57,931 nt of DNA from contig SVLX01000014.1 in NCBI GenBank assembly GCA_015067725.1, forward strand, positions 1 through 57,931. The letters run 5' to 3'. A program made the position numbers and the translations under genes. Shown piece after piece: positions 16,377 to 24,553 of this stretch (its first letter is position 1; every line of letters starts with the position of its first letter). Source of the DNA: Oscillospiraceae bacterium. Lineage in GTDB: Bacteria; Bacillota; Clostridia; Oscillospirales; Oscillospiraceae. The notes beneath the pieces were generated by a model that was given only the letters and a program-made list of their open reading frames with translations, made no database searches and had not been told where the DNA came from.

Positions 16377-16651
16377 CCGGTTTGGCTAGAAAAATTACAC
16401 TGAGCCGGAAGTTTAATGCCGGATAAAGCCAAAGAATGGAGAAATGGCAGGAAAATCGCAAAAGAAGGAGGGAATTGCTCTGCCGGTGCCGCAACCAGAG
16501 GTTTTGGCATTAGTCTTTGCACAGCAAGGGTCAACCGCTTGCCGGCCTCCCTTCTCCCTGTTGCCCCACAGGTGAGCCCAATCCGCAAGTACAAGATGGG
16601 ACATTCTTCGGAAAAATATACTATTATATATATACATGCAACGAAAAAAGG
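16377..16651. other. Intergenic stretch without a recognisable gene
   Basis: 275 bases between the pyr promoter and the terminator of the transglutaminase operon. It is purine-rich near 16430-16475, with a very AT-rich patch (atatactattatatatata) near 16615-16635. I see no gene and no convincing RNA here. Confidence 0.4.
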
Positions 16652-16694
16652 AACCACATCCGGTTGAGCGAGGCAAGCCGGATGTGGTTTTTGA
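16652..16694. terminator. Terminator of the moxR-DUF58-transglutaminase operon
   Basis: AACCACATCCGG (16652-16663) pairs perfectly with CCGGATGTGGTT (16678-16689). T-rich tails exist on both strands (ccttttttcg on minus, tttttg on plus). Confidence 0.9.
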
Positions 16695-16709
16695 CTTAGG
16701 ATCTTTTGT

Positions 16710-18980
16710 TTAGCTCCAGACCAAAATCCAGTGGCACAGGAAACGACAGTGCCAGGGCTTGGTGCGGATGACCTTTTGCAGGTGCAGTTCCCATTCACTT
16801 AGCAGAGTTTCTTCCTCCAATGTGGGGTCGTGGGCGCTGAATCGGGCTTTTTCCGCCAAATCTTCATGGCAGATGGACTCCTTCAACAGCTCAGCCAGAC
16901 GGCAACCTCTGCGCCAGCGAATCAGGAAACGGGTTTTGCAGGGGGAGTGGGTCAAATGCCGCTGCCAGAGTTTGAGACGCACCGGGCGCTGCAGGAAGAA
17001 AATCGCCAGTAACCCTGCGCACCACCAGACCCAGCCGGGGATATGGATGGTTTTCCACCAATCGTTCCGGGGGGTGTCGTCGCCATCGTTGGGGTCGGGC
17101 TCCCGGTCGGGAGTGTCCGGTTTGGTTTCCGTAGGCTGGGGGCGGGTCTCCATGGTGGGCTCAGTTGGATTCTCGGAATGGGTGGGGTCGGGGGTAGTTT
17201 CCTCAGTGGGTGAGGTAACGGGCTCGGTTTCTTCACTGGGACCATTGGCGATGGCTTCGTTTCCGGGGGTGGACTCAATGGGCAACCAGCCCAAACCGGG
17301 GACATAGTATTCTGCCCAGGCGTGGGCGTGTTGTGCGGATACCGGTGTCCATTTGGTGGCTTCGGTGTCCACCAGATAGCCGGTGACATAGCGACTGGGG
17401 ATACCCAGACTTCTCAACAGTACCGTGGTTGCCGAGGCGAAGTGGACGCAGTACCCGGTTTCGCTTTCCGCAAGAAACCAAATGACAAAGTCACGACCGG
17501 CAGGCATTTTGGCGGTATTCAGGTCATATTCCGCAGAATTTCGCACGGCTTCGCTGATATAACTTACCGCATCGGTGGGATTCATGGACAGAAGCTGGGT
17601 CTGATTCAGACCCATATCCGCAATCCAATCCAGAGCCGCCTGTTGTGTCTCCGGCGGCAGGGCGGTATAGTGCCTGTAAACGAAGCGGTCGTAATCATGG
17701 AAAGGGCGGGCGGCGGTCATGAAGTTGTTTTCGTCAAAACCACCCCAGCTATAAACACTGCCGTCGGTTTTGCTGGCATTCAACTGCGCCCGATACCATG
17801 CGGGTACGGCGGATAAGTCGGGATAGTAGACTAAGGCATATTCCCGGAGCTTGTTGGTGTTCTCTACGCAGACATCCACCCACGGCGCACCCACACCGGG
17901 GATCGCCTTGAGATAATAGGGGGTGAAAATGGTGGGCTCCGCATAGCGGGTGCGGATGGCGATGGAAGCCACATTTGCGCTTTCCTCCACCACCAGACCG
18001 GGAGTGGTGTCAACACCTTTGTATTCCTCGTCCTCCAGGAATACCCAGGCATTACCGGTGTACACGCTGTAGGTCATACCCCGGAGATAGAGACTGCCGC
18101 TGGTCTGACTGCGTACCTCCAGCAGTGTGCGGTCGGAGTTGTTTCGTGGTCCAATCTCCAGACTCTCTGTTTGTGTCACTGGAACATGGATATCCAGCTC
18201 CCCAAAGACGTCCTCGACATTGATGGTGGCAAATTGGCTGGTCCAGTCCAGAAGGGTGGAGAGCATGGTCTGCCCAAAGTCACTGCGCCGATAGTCTTCT
18301 CTGGGGATGAATCCCTGCACGGCCAGCACCAGCGCCAGCATGACCGGGGTGGCGATAAGCACCAGCCGGTTATGGTTTGTGCCCAGTCGCCGGGCCACCT
18401 GAGAGAGCATAATTACGCCCAGTGTAATCAGGAAAAGATTGCGCCAGAACGATGCCGGTGGGGTGTCAATAACCACGAAACACAAAAACAGCGGGATACT
18501 ATCCAGCAGCAACGGCAAAACCACAGACCTCTGCCGGCGCAAAGCGCGGACGGTAATCAGGGTCAGGGGGATGCAGGGGAGGAGCAAAGCCAATGTGCCG
18601 GTACTGCTTTCCTTCGGAAACCAGAGGGGCAACCCGAAGTTGTAGGCGGAATCATAGATACTGCGGATGGTGGTATAGACGGTTTGCAGGCTGAGGATTA
18701 TGGCGTTAGCCTTGGTGAAAAACACGAATGCCGCCCCCGCAGCCAGAAGAACCCGCACAATCCACCAGGACTTGGGAATCCGGCGCAGGAACAGCCAGAA
18801 CAGGCTGAGTCCCAGAATCGCCAGTAACAACCCCGCCGTATTGACCCGGAGGGAGAAGGCGGTGGCTAAACTGAAGATTGCGCCGGAAATCAGACAGAAA
18901 GTCAGCAGGATGGGGGTTAAATCCTCCCGGAAGAAGCGGCGGAGCGGGGTGGGGAGGGCGCGCTTATTGCGGTAACTCAT
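16710..18980 (-). CDS. Transglutaminase-like membrane protein (TgpA/DUF3488-DUF4129 type)
   Basis: 756 residues. About six N-terminal transmembrane helices (residues 15-225) precede a large outside region with a transglutaminase core. The nucleophile is the Cys in GYCVHFASATTVLLRSLGIPSR, the His is in HAHAWAEYY, and the acidic position is Glu in WLPIESTPG. A Thr/Pro/Glu-rich linker follows (about 575-640), then another transmembrane helix (WVWWCAGLLAIFFL) and a cytoplasmic C-terminal domain of the DUF4129 type. In known members the core has protease or protein cross-linking activity at the cell surface. It is the last gene of the operon, overlapping the DUF58 stop by 4 bases. The cytosolic MoxR partner suggests assembly or regulation of this membrane enzyme. 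Confidence 0.9.
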   Translation of the reverse strand: MSYRNKRALPTPLRRFFREDLTPILLTFCLISGAIFSLATAFSLRVNTAGLLLAILGLSLFWLFLRRIPKSWWIVRVLLAAGAAFVFFTKANAIILSLQTVYTTIRSIYDSAYNFGLPLWFPKESSTGTLALLLPCIPLTLITVRALRRQRSVVLPLLLDSIPLFLCFVVIDTPPASFWRNLFLITLGVIMLSQVARRLGTNHNRLVLIATPVMLALVLAVQGFIPREDYRRSDFGQTMLSTLLDWTSQFATINVEDVFGELDIHVPVTQTESLEIGPRNNSDRTLLEVRSQTSGSLYLRGMTYSVYTGNAWVFLEDEEYKGVDTTPGLVVEESANVASIAIRTRYAEPTIFTPYYLKAIPGVGAPWVDVCVENTNKLREYALVYYPDLSAVPAWYRAQLNASKTDGSVYSWGGFDENNFMTAARPFHDYDRFVYRHYTALPPETQQAALDWIADMGLNQTQLLSMNPTDAVSYISEAVRNSAEYDLNTAKMPAGRDFVIWFLAESETGYCVHFASATTVLLRSLGIPSRYVTGYLVDTEATKWTPVSAQHAHAWAEYYVPGLGWLPIESTPGNEAIANGPSEETEPVTSPTEETTPDPTHSENPTEPTMETRPQPTETKPDTPDREPDPNDGDDTPRNDWWKTIHIPGWVWWCAGLLAIFFLQRPVRLKLWQRHLTHSPCKTRFLIRWRRGCRLAELLKESICHEDLAEKARFSAHDPTLEEETLLSEWELHLQKVIRTKPWHCRFLCHWILVWS

Positions 18981-19951
18981 GATTCTTCGGCCTCCTTATC
19001 TCCGTTCTCTCCGGCGGGTGCCACGTGGAATCGCCAGGATGCACCGGTGGTGAGGCTATAGGCACTGTTGCCCGGTGCGGTGGGCTGAGAACGACAAAGC
19101 TGAGGCGTGAGAACGGAGAGATCCTCCATTTGTGCAATGGTCACATTGTTGGGATGATTGCCGCTGAACCAGAAAACCTGATGCTCAAATCCACGCTCAA
19201 TAAGCCATGCACTGATCCAGAGGGTATTGTCCAGAACCTGATCGAAGTCCGTCGGGTCTGTGGGCAAATTCAGACTCAGTGCCATGGCGCCCAGACAGTA
19301 CTCCTGAGGCTCACGCACCACGGGACGGTCGGTTTTGGCAGTCAGTTTCCAGTGAATGTGCCGCAGACTGTCGCCGGGGCGGTACTCTCTGAGCTCATGG
19401 ATTTCGGAGAAGCCGCCGCCGGGTTTGGGCCGAAGGGCGGCACTCATCAGCTTGGTCAGATTGGGCAGTTTCCGGGGCTGGGCGGGGTTGGGCAGGACAA
19501 TGGTTGAGCCCTGCAATTCCCATTTACGGACGATGGCAAAGAGCCCCAGATAGTCACAAACCCGGCTTTTGCTCAGGAAATAGTGGACCGCACCGGAGTG
19601 GTTTGCGGGCAGGGGATAGGATATACAAGTGGAACTGGTGGCGCGGAATTTATATTGTTTTCTTGTGCCGGAGGGGGTATGGATAATCTCTGCCCGGAAT
19701 TTATACCGGGGGAGCGGGAATTTGCATTGCAACCGGATTTCTGCGGCGGCATCTTCCCCACGGTGCACGGCAGAGGGGGCAATGAGCTCCGGCTTGGCGG
19801 TGAGGATGGCGGGGAGACTGACCAGCAGAGACACAAAAGGCAAAAGCAAGGTCAGATACCACAAAAACTCAGAGAACCAGCCATAGAAGAAGCCATAAAA
19901 CAGCGTCACAGCAATCAGGACAATCCCATAAAGCAGGCGATTGCGGGCCAT
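18977..19951 (-). CDS. DUF58 domain protein
   Basis: 324 residues. Two N-terminal membrane helices (LLYGIVLIAVTLFYGFF and LWYLTLLLPFVSLLVSLPAIL) are followed by a beta-rich region and the DUF58 signature with EIHELREYRPGDSLRHIHWKLTAKTDRPVVREPQE. The C-terminal part resembles a degenerate vWA fold. DUF58 proteins are constant partners of MoxR ATPases. ATG overlaps the transglutaminase start region by 4 bases on one side and lies 4 bases from moxR on the other. Confidence 0.92.
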   Translation of the reverse strand: MARNRLLYGIVLIAVTLFYGFFYGWFSEFLWYLTLLLPFVSLLVSLPAILTAKPELIAPSAVHRGEDAAAEIRLQCKFPLPRYKFRAEIIHTPSGTRKQYKFRATSSTCISYPLPANHSGAVHYFLSKSRVCDYLGLFAIVRKWELQGSTIVLPNPAQPRKLPNLTKLMSAALRPKPGGGFSEIHELREYRPGDSLRHIHWKLTAKTDRPVVREPQEYCLGAMALSLNLPTDPTDFDQVLDNTLWISAWLIERGFEHQVFWFSGNHPNNVTIAQMEDLSVLTPQLCRSQPTAPGNSAYSLTTGASWRFHVAPAGENGDKEAEES

Positions 19952-19955
19952 GACC

Positions 19956-20885
19956 TCACCTCACCTTGGGGGCGGGGACACGCTCAGCCAGTTTAGTCAT
20001 CAACTCTCTGACGTTTACGCCCTTGGCTTCGGCGTCGCCGGTCAGGAGGATACGGTGGGCGACGGTGTCGGCAAAAATGGTCAGCACATCCTTGGGAATC
20101 ACATAATCCCGCCCGGAGAGATAGGCGATGGACTTGGACATGGACGCAAGGGACAATGTGGCTCTGGGACTGGCACCGCGGAGAATGGAACGGTCAGTCC
20201 GGGTTGCGGCAATGAGGGCAATGATGTAGTCCAGAACGTCGTCACTGATGTAGATGCCGGCCACCTGATCCTGAATGGCAGTCAAATCCTTCCGGGTGAT
20301 GACGGGAATAATGGTATCCAGCGGATTGCCGGACTGGCGATCCAATACCATAGCCCGCTCGGCTTCGGCGGTGGGATAGCCAATGGACAGACGAATGGTG
20401 AACCGGTCCATCTGGCTGTCCGGCAGGAGCTGAGTACCGGCGGCACCTACGGGATTTTGGGTGGCAATGACGGTAAAGGGTCTGGGAATGGGGTAGGTTT
20501 TGCCGTCTACAGTGACCTGACCCTCTTCCATAGCCTCCAGCAGAGCGGACTGGGTGCGGGAAGTGGCCCGGTTCAGCTCGTCCGCCAGAAACATATTGCA
20601 CAGCACGGCACCGGGCTGATAGGTCATGGTGCCGGTCTCCTTATTATATAAGGAATAGCCCACCACGTCAGAGGGCAGGACATCAGGGGTAAACTGCACC
20701 CGGCCATACTGAAGCCCCAGAGCCTTGGAGAAAGCAATGGCCATGGTGGTTTTGCCAACGCCGGGAATATCCTCCAGCAAGATGTGACCCCGGGCGAAGA
20801 TAGCCGCCAGAGTCTCCAGCAGGATGCGGTCTTTACCGACCACGGCCTTGCGGACTTCGTTGATGATCTGCTGTGCGATTCGCAT
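19956..20885 (-). CDS. MoxR family AAA+ ATPase
   Basis: 309 residues. Walker A is in EDIPGVGKTTMA, Walker B in MFLADELNRA, sensor 1 in VIATQNPVG, and the arginine finger region in LPDSQMDRFTIRLSIGYP. MoxR ATPases act as chaperone-like helpers that mature or activate vWA/DUF58-linked complexes. Here the partners are DUF58 and the transglutaminase-like protein. The ribosome site tcaggagg is 8 bases before ATG. A different MoxR with a vWA partner occurs at 50984-51919. Confidence 0.96.
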   Translation of the reverse strand: MRIAQQIINEVRKAVVGKDRILLETLAAIFARGHILLEDIPGVGKTTMAIAFSKALGLQYGRVQFTPDVLPSDVVGYSLYNKETGTMTYQPGAVLCNMFLADELNRATSRTQSALLEAMEEGQVTVDGKTYPIPRPFTVIATQNPVGAAGTQLLPDSQMDRFTIRLSIGYPTAEAERAMVLDRQSGNPLDTIIPVITRKDLTAIQDQVAGIYISDDVLDYIIALIAATRTDRSILRGASPRATLSLASMSKSIAYLSGRDYVIPKDVLTIFADTVAHRILLTGDAEAKGVNVRELMTKLAERVPAPKVR

Positions 20886-20950
20886 AAGTATAATCCTCCT
20901 GATTTTTGCACCGGGGCGGTCAGGGAGGCAGTCCCGGTGCCGATGGGGTA

Positions 20951-20979
20951 ATTATACCATGTTTCTACACCGATGGCAA
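20951..20979 (-). promoter_or_regulatory. Promoter of the moxR operon
   Basis: TTGCCA (20974-20979), 17 bp, and TATAAT (20951-20956) on the minus strand. Transcription from about 20944 gives a leader of about 59 bases. Confidence 0.75.
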
Positions 20980-21032
20980 GGGAAAGGGAAGGAATTAAGA
21001 AAAATTTAAGAATTTGCGTGGGTATGCTGTAT

Positions 21033-21139
21033 TGTGAAATCATCATCAACACCGACACCCCCACCTTAGAATACCTGGGCACCATTGGCTGACCCGATTC
21101 CCCATGAATTCACCACCCCACCCCCCAAAAGGCGTGGGG
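21033..21139 (+). pseudogene. Remnant of a third cassette lipoprotein gene with its hairpin
   Basis: Reading frame 21033-21092 encodes CEIIINTDTPTLEYLGTIG and a stop, which lines up with the last residues of the cassette A lipoprotein (YQILLTTDTPTLEYLGPIG). The DNA match includes a run of about 25 nearly identical bases. A degenerate C/G hairpin (21116-21139) follows, as after the intact genes. Everything 5' of codon -19 is missing, as is the LytTR gene that should follow. It is a scar of a lost copy of the cassette lying directly upstream of cassette B. Confidence 0.75.
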
Positions 21140-21179
21140 ATTTAGTTGCAATTCGTCTGGCAAAAAAGAGAGCCCAACT

Positions 21180-21211
21180 TTTCGTGTCGCAAAATAGCCC
21201 TTTCGTGTTGC
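21180..21211 (+). promoter_or_regulatory. Direct repeat, probable LytTR binding site
   Basis: TTTCGTGTCGC (21180-21190) and TTTCGTGTTGC (21201-21211) differ at one position and are 21 bp apart start to start, two helical turns. The second repeat ends 5 bases before the -35 box. This matches the geometry of LytTR regulators such as AgrA and ComE. Confidence 0.65.
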
Positions 21212-21216
21212 GCCTG

Positions 21217-21245
21217 TTGACAGATTTTTCTATAATTGCTATAAT
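21217..21245 (+). promoter_or_regulatory. Consensus promoter of cassette B
   Basis: TTGACA (21217-21222), 17 bp, and TATAAT (21240-21245): both hexamers and the spacing are perfect. The predicted start is about 21252, with a leader of about 300 bases. Confidence 0.85.
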
Positions 21246-21251
21246 CGAATC

Positions 21252-21550
21252 AAGCTAAACCGATGGTCAGACAATCAGGAGGCGATATTGTCAGCAACTG
21301 AATTTCCTGGGACGCTAGGAGGATGGGCCGGGTTTGGTGGGCAGGGGCGTACGACCTTGCGAGCAGGATTTGCACAACAACGAAAAGGAAAGGCCGGGGT
21401 GATTCCAGTGGTCATATTATACGGCTGCTCTTGATGGCAGCAGGGATCCCCATCGTCCCAGGAGTCTGGTCGGGGGCGGTGGGTAGTACGGCGGGAGTGC
21501 TGTACAGAATACCGGGCAAATAAAATCTAAAACATAAGAAGAAAAATCCG
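21252..21550 (+). ncRNA. Conserved structured leader, copy B
   Basis: It carries the same ordered blocks as the leader at 2151-2376: a GCAGG-GGCGTACGA-CCTTGC hairpin (from 21341), GAAAGG then GGGGTGATTCCA (about 21386-21409), and CTGCT-CTTGATGGC-AGCAG. The GGTC-GGGG motif is again repeated further on. The 5' part (21252-21335) has no counterpart in copy A. Conservation spans a structure-forming section but not a reading frame. Confidence 0.55.
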
Positions 21551-21625
21551 ATGAAAAGAAAAATTCTTTCCATGCTCTTGGTGGCCGTGCTGGTTGGTAA
21601 GAAGTCATGCAAGAGCGATTATTAG
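21551..21625 (+). pseudogene. Truncated first secreted-protein gene of cassette B
   Basis: The frame reads MKRKILSMLLVAVLVG, matching the signal peptide of the 2377-2757 protein, then eight unrelated residues and a stop after 24 codons. The sequence upstream of the start (agaaaaatccg) matches cassette A except that the strong aaaggagg ribosome site is degraded. The body of the gene is deleted. A short functional peptide cannot be excluded, but a pseudogene is more likely. Confidence 0.7.
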
Positions 21626-21646
21626 CGCAGAAAGGACAGAATAAGG

Positions 21647-22942
21647 ATGAATTCAAACAGAGTCTATTACTTATTACTGTGCATCTTGCTGAGTCTGGTA
21701 TTGCTCTTCGGCTGTCAGCAGAAATCAGAAGACGTATCAGCATCCGACGAAGCTGCCGCGCCATCTACGGACGTTACTGATGCGCGCTCTGTGGTGCTTG
21801 GCACCTTAGCCACAGAACGAATCCAGACATCTTCCTGGGACTCCGGTCGCACAGAACAAAGCAGTGGCTACTTTGCGGCAGAGACAGAAGCCGGATTCTA
21901 CTTTGAATATGGCGGACAACTGTTTTATGCAGACAAAGCTGACCTTAGCAACTGGGTTGCTGTTTGTGCAGTGCCTGAATGTGCGCATACATGCGTGACC
22001 GATATGTATATGGATGTATGCGGAGCGTACGTCGGTGGTAGTTTCTTGCTAAAAGATGAACGAATCTACTATCTTGCGGCAAAAACCTATGACCCCAAGT
22101 ACTGGTCAAATGTATCAGGATTTAATCCAAGATTTATTGCCAGTATGGCACCAGATGGAACAGACAGACGGGTGGAGCATATCTTTGGACTCCCGGAAGG
22201 CGTGATAAGAAGTGGATCTGGTGGAGGTACACTGATGACCGATGGTCAGAACTTCTTGAATTCGGAGTTTAGCTTAAACAAAGATGGTCTCTATGATTCC
22301 TGGATAACTGTGGTGGATAAAGATGGCGAGTACATCCTGTTTTCTGAGACACTGGAAGACCAGGCGCCCTATGCGATGACCTGGAGACATCTGGAGGGCA
22401 TCTATGGGGACACCGCTCTGTATTTCCAGATGATGGACAACGAGATGGGAACAGCCTTCTATCTCCGGAACAGAGAGCTGACCAGTGTGGATATTTCCGG
22501 ACTGCCCTACACCGGAGCATATCTTTCGGGGAATACCATGTGGGTGTTCCGTCCCGGTGATGGCTACTATGCTGTAGACCTGACGACACGGGAAGAGGTA
22601 CGGCTGGCGGATTGTCAACTGGAGACCAGCGTTTCCCACATCATGCAGCCCAATTGCATTCTGGAATCCACTTTCGTGGGGTGGAATGCGGTCGATATCT
22701 CTGCCGATGTGGAAGAACACAGCCTGCGCTTCTTTGACGGTGAACAATGGCACGATATTGCCGTCCCGGAGGAATTGCAGAATCTGGAAGAAAGAGAGTA
22801 TCTGGAACCCATGGCGTTGGCTTCTGACCGGATATTGTTTGCCCTTGTCAAGGTAACTGGCGAAAACCGGGAACAGTTTGTTTATCAAATTGTTCTGGGT
22901 ACTGACGAGCCGGTTCTGGAACTGTTGGGCAAATTGGGCTGA
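21647..22942 (+). CDS. Putative lipoprotein of cassette B
   Basis: 431 residues. The signal sequence MNSNRVYYLLLCILLSLVLLFGC has its lipobox at LLFGC. A Ser/Asp/Ala-rich linker follows, then a beta-rich extracellular domain. It is homologous along its length to the lipoprotein at 2790-4064: GTLATERI, FYADKADLSNWVAVCAVPECAH, TDRRVEHIF, FRPGDGYYAVDLTTREEV, QPNCILEST and the end LELLGKLG. The family is not recognised. A C/G hairpin and a LytTR gene follow, as in cassette A. Confidence 0.8.
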   Translation: MNSNRVYYLLLCILLSLVLLFGCQQKSEDVSASDEAAAPSTDVTDARSVVLGTLATERIQTSSWDSGRTEQSSGYFAAETEAGFYFEYGGQLFYADKADLSNWVAVCAVPECAHTCVTDMYMDVCGAYVGGSFLLKDERIYYLAAKTYDPKYWSNVSGFNPRFIASMAPDGTDRRVEHIFGLPEGVIRSGSGGGTLMTDGQNFLNSEFSLNKDGLYDSWITVVDKDGEYILFSETLEDQAPYAMTWRHLEGIYGDTALYFQMMDNEMGTAFYLRNRELTSVDISGLPYTGAYLSGNTMWVFRPGDGYYAVDLTTREEVRLADCQLETSVSHIMQPNCILESTFVGWNAVDISADVEEHSLRFFDGEQWHDIAVPEELQNLEEREYLEPMALASDRILFALVKVTGENREQFVYQIVLGTDEPVLELLGKLG

Positions 22943-22979
22943 TTCTGTCCGCCCTGCCAAACCAACCAACCACCCCTCC

Positions 22980-22997
22980 CCCCACCCGGGGGTGGGG
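22980..22997 (+). other. Intra-operon C/G hairpin, cassette B
   Basis: CCCCACC pairs with GGTGGGG around a four-base loop, at the same position between the lipoprotein and LytTR genes as the hairpin at 4085-4106. The two hairpins differ in sequence but keep the pairing. Confidence 0.6.
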
Positions 22998-23024
22998 GAA
23001 GAAAAAACACAAAGGAGCACCACC

Positions 23025-23753
23025 ATGGACACCATCCGGATCGCAGTCTGCAACCAGTCGGCACAAGATCTCATGCAGCTACTGTCCCTGATTAGGGGTC
23101 ATGAGCGCAGCGGGAGCTTTGACCTCAGTGTCTTCCCTGAACTGGGCAAGCTGTTCTCCTGTGGTAGACACTTTGATGTTATTTTTCTGGAGATTGGTGA
23201 GGGGACTCCCAACGGTTATGACATTGCCTGTCAGATGAAAGCCCTGGGCGATAAATCTTCCATAATCCTTGTTGCGGATGATTACCGCTATGCGGTTGCG
23301 GGCTACAGAGTTGCTCTGCGCTATCTGCCAAAGCCATTGACTCGGGCAGCGGTGACGGAGGCTCTGGATGCTGCCATTTGTAAACCTGCCCCGGAACGGT
23401 TTGTGGTGGAATCCGGCAGTGAGCGCGGCATTTACCGCATCGGGGACATTTGCTATGTGGAGTCCTGTGGACACAAGATTACCCTCCACACCATGAATGG
23501 CGCAGACCGATACTATGGTACACTGAGGAACGTGATGGAACAATTGCCCCAGCGGTACTTTGTGATAATACACAAGAGCTTGGCCGTCAATCTGCTGTAT
23601 GTATGCAAGGCGGATGCCGGCCATGTCACGCTGATTGACGGAACACAATTACCGATAGGCCCCAGCAGGCGGGAGGAATTTCGGAAGAAACTGAATCGGT
23701 TTCTCGGTGAGGAGCGCTTCTGTACTGTTGCAGGGCAAGGGGAGGGGAATTGA
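23025..23753 (+). CDS. LytTR family response regulator (atypical receiver)
   Basis: 242 residues; ATG 23025 with aaaggag upstream. Receiver-like residues 1-120 have Glu56 (VIFLEIGEGTPNG) where the phosphorylated Asp should be, and the first acidic position is Asn10; KP is kept (LPKPLTRAAV). The LytTR domain covers about 130-235 (GIYRIGDICYVESCGHKITLHT, YFVIIHKSLAVNLLYV). The Asp-to-Glu change may mimic constant phosphorylation. Its stop (TGA) overlaps the next ATG by one base. It is paralogous to residues 1-226 of the 4137-5531 protein, from which it differs by lacking the membrane domain. Confidence 0.9.
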   Translation: MDTIRIAVCNQSAQDLMQLLSLIRGHERSGSFDLSVFPELGKLFSCGRHFDVIFLEIGEGTPNGYDIACQMKALGDKSSIILVADDYRYAVAGYRVALRYLPKPLTRAAVTEALDAAICKPAPERFVVESGSERGIYRIGDICYVESCGHKITLHTMNGADRYYGTLRNVMEQLPQRYFVIIHKSLAVNLLYVCKADAGHVTLIDGTQLPIGPSRREEFRKKLNRFLGEERFCTVAGQGEGN

Positions 23754-24535
23754 TGGACAAAGGAACAGGCAATCCGTGGCCGTTTCCGGAGGACAAATCT
23801 GCCATGGAGCAGTTGGCCCGGTCTTTGGCTGGGGGTGGAGATGACCTCTGGGCAGAGTTCCAGGCTGCGCTGGAGAATGGCGAAAGCCTGAAACCGGACG
23901 AGAATCGGATGCGCCATTACCGGCGAATGACAGGTCAGGCACCTCCGGTAATGCCCAAACATACCGACCGAAAGCAATGCCACTGCGCATGGACCTTGCG
24001 CCGAGTGGGGGTGGCAGTGCTCGCATTGCTCCTGATTTGCACAGCACTGGTTACAGCGGTGGGGGCATTACAGACCGAAGAAGTCTGCTTTTTTGCCCAG
24101 TCCTATAACCAGTATACGTCCATCAGCTTTATTTGGCCAACAGGAAACCTGAGAGATGCGGCTGATATTCGGGAGCTCAATGAACCCTACGACCCCCTGA
24201 AAGACATTCTCCCCGAGGGCTACTGGCTACAGGAGGGAATTGCCCTGCGGGAAAATGTCAAGTTCGCCACATACACCAATGACTCCACAGGGTCAATTTC
24301 CTACGATATCAGTCGCGCTTCGGGCACTTCCAACATTGATACAGAAAATGCAGAACAATTCTATGAGACGGAAATCAACGGACATTGGGCATTTTTTGTG
24401 CAGAAGAACGGTTACCATCTGGTGTGGGTTGACCAGAAGAACGCAACTTACCATCACCTTTTAGCCAACGAACTGGAACTGGAGGAGTTTATGGAGATTG
24501 CGCAGCTTCTATCCCAAAACGTTGAACACGAATAA
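23753..24535 (+). CDS. Single-pass membrane protein with DUF4367-like outside domain
   Basis: 260 residues; ATG 23753 overlaps the LytTR stop, with aaggggagg upstream. About 80 cytoplasmic residues, a transmembrane helix (RVGVAVLALLLICTALVTAVGAL, about 84-106) and an outside domain of about 150 residues. The last 110 residues are nearly identical to the C-terminus of the cassette A fusion protein (YWLQEGIALRENVKFATYTN, GYHLVWVDQKN, NELELEEFMEIAQLLSQN). The N-terminal part is not related to the linker of the fusion. It is probably the membrane sensor acting with the LytTR protein, since the two are one polypeptide in cassette A. Confidence 0.85.
   Translation: MDKGTGNPWPFPEDKSAMEQLARSLAGGGDDLWAEFQAALENGESLKPDENRMRHYRRMTGQAPPVMPKHTDRKQCHCAWTLRRVGVAVLALLLICTALVTAVGALQTEEVCFFAQSYNQYTSISFIWPTGNLRDAADIRELNEPYDPLKDILPEGYWLQEGIALRENVKFATYTNDSTGSISYDISRASGTSNIDTENAEQFYETEINGHWAFFVQKNGYHLVWVDQKNATYHHLLANELELEEFMEIAQLLSQNVEHE
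24228..24346 (+). repeat. Near-identical segment shared with cassette A
   Basis: Counterpart of 5227-5345; only a handful of substitutions can be counted in about 120 bases, in direct orientation and 19 kb apart. Confidence 0.75.
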
Positions 24536-24553
24536 GAATAAAGGATGAGTGCC

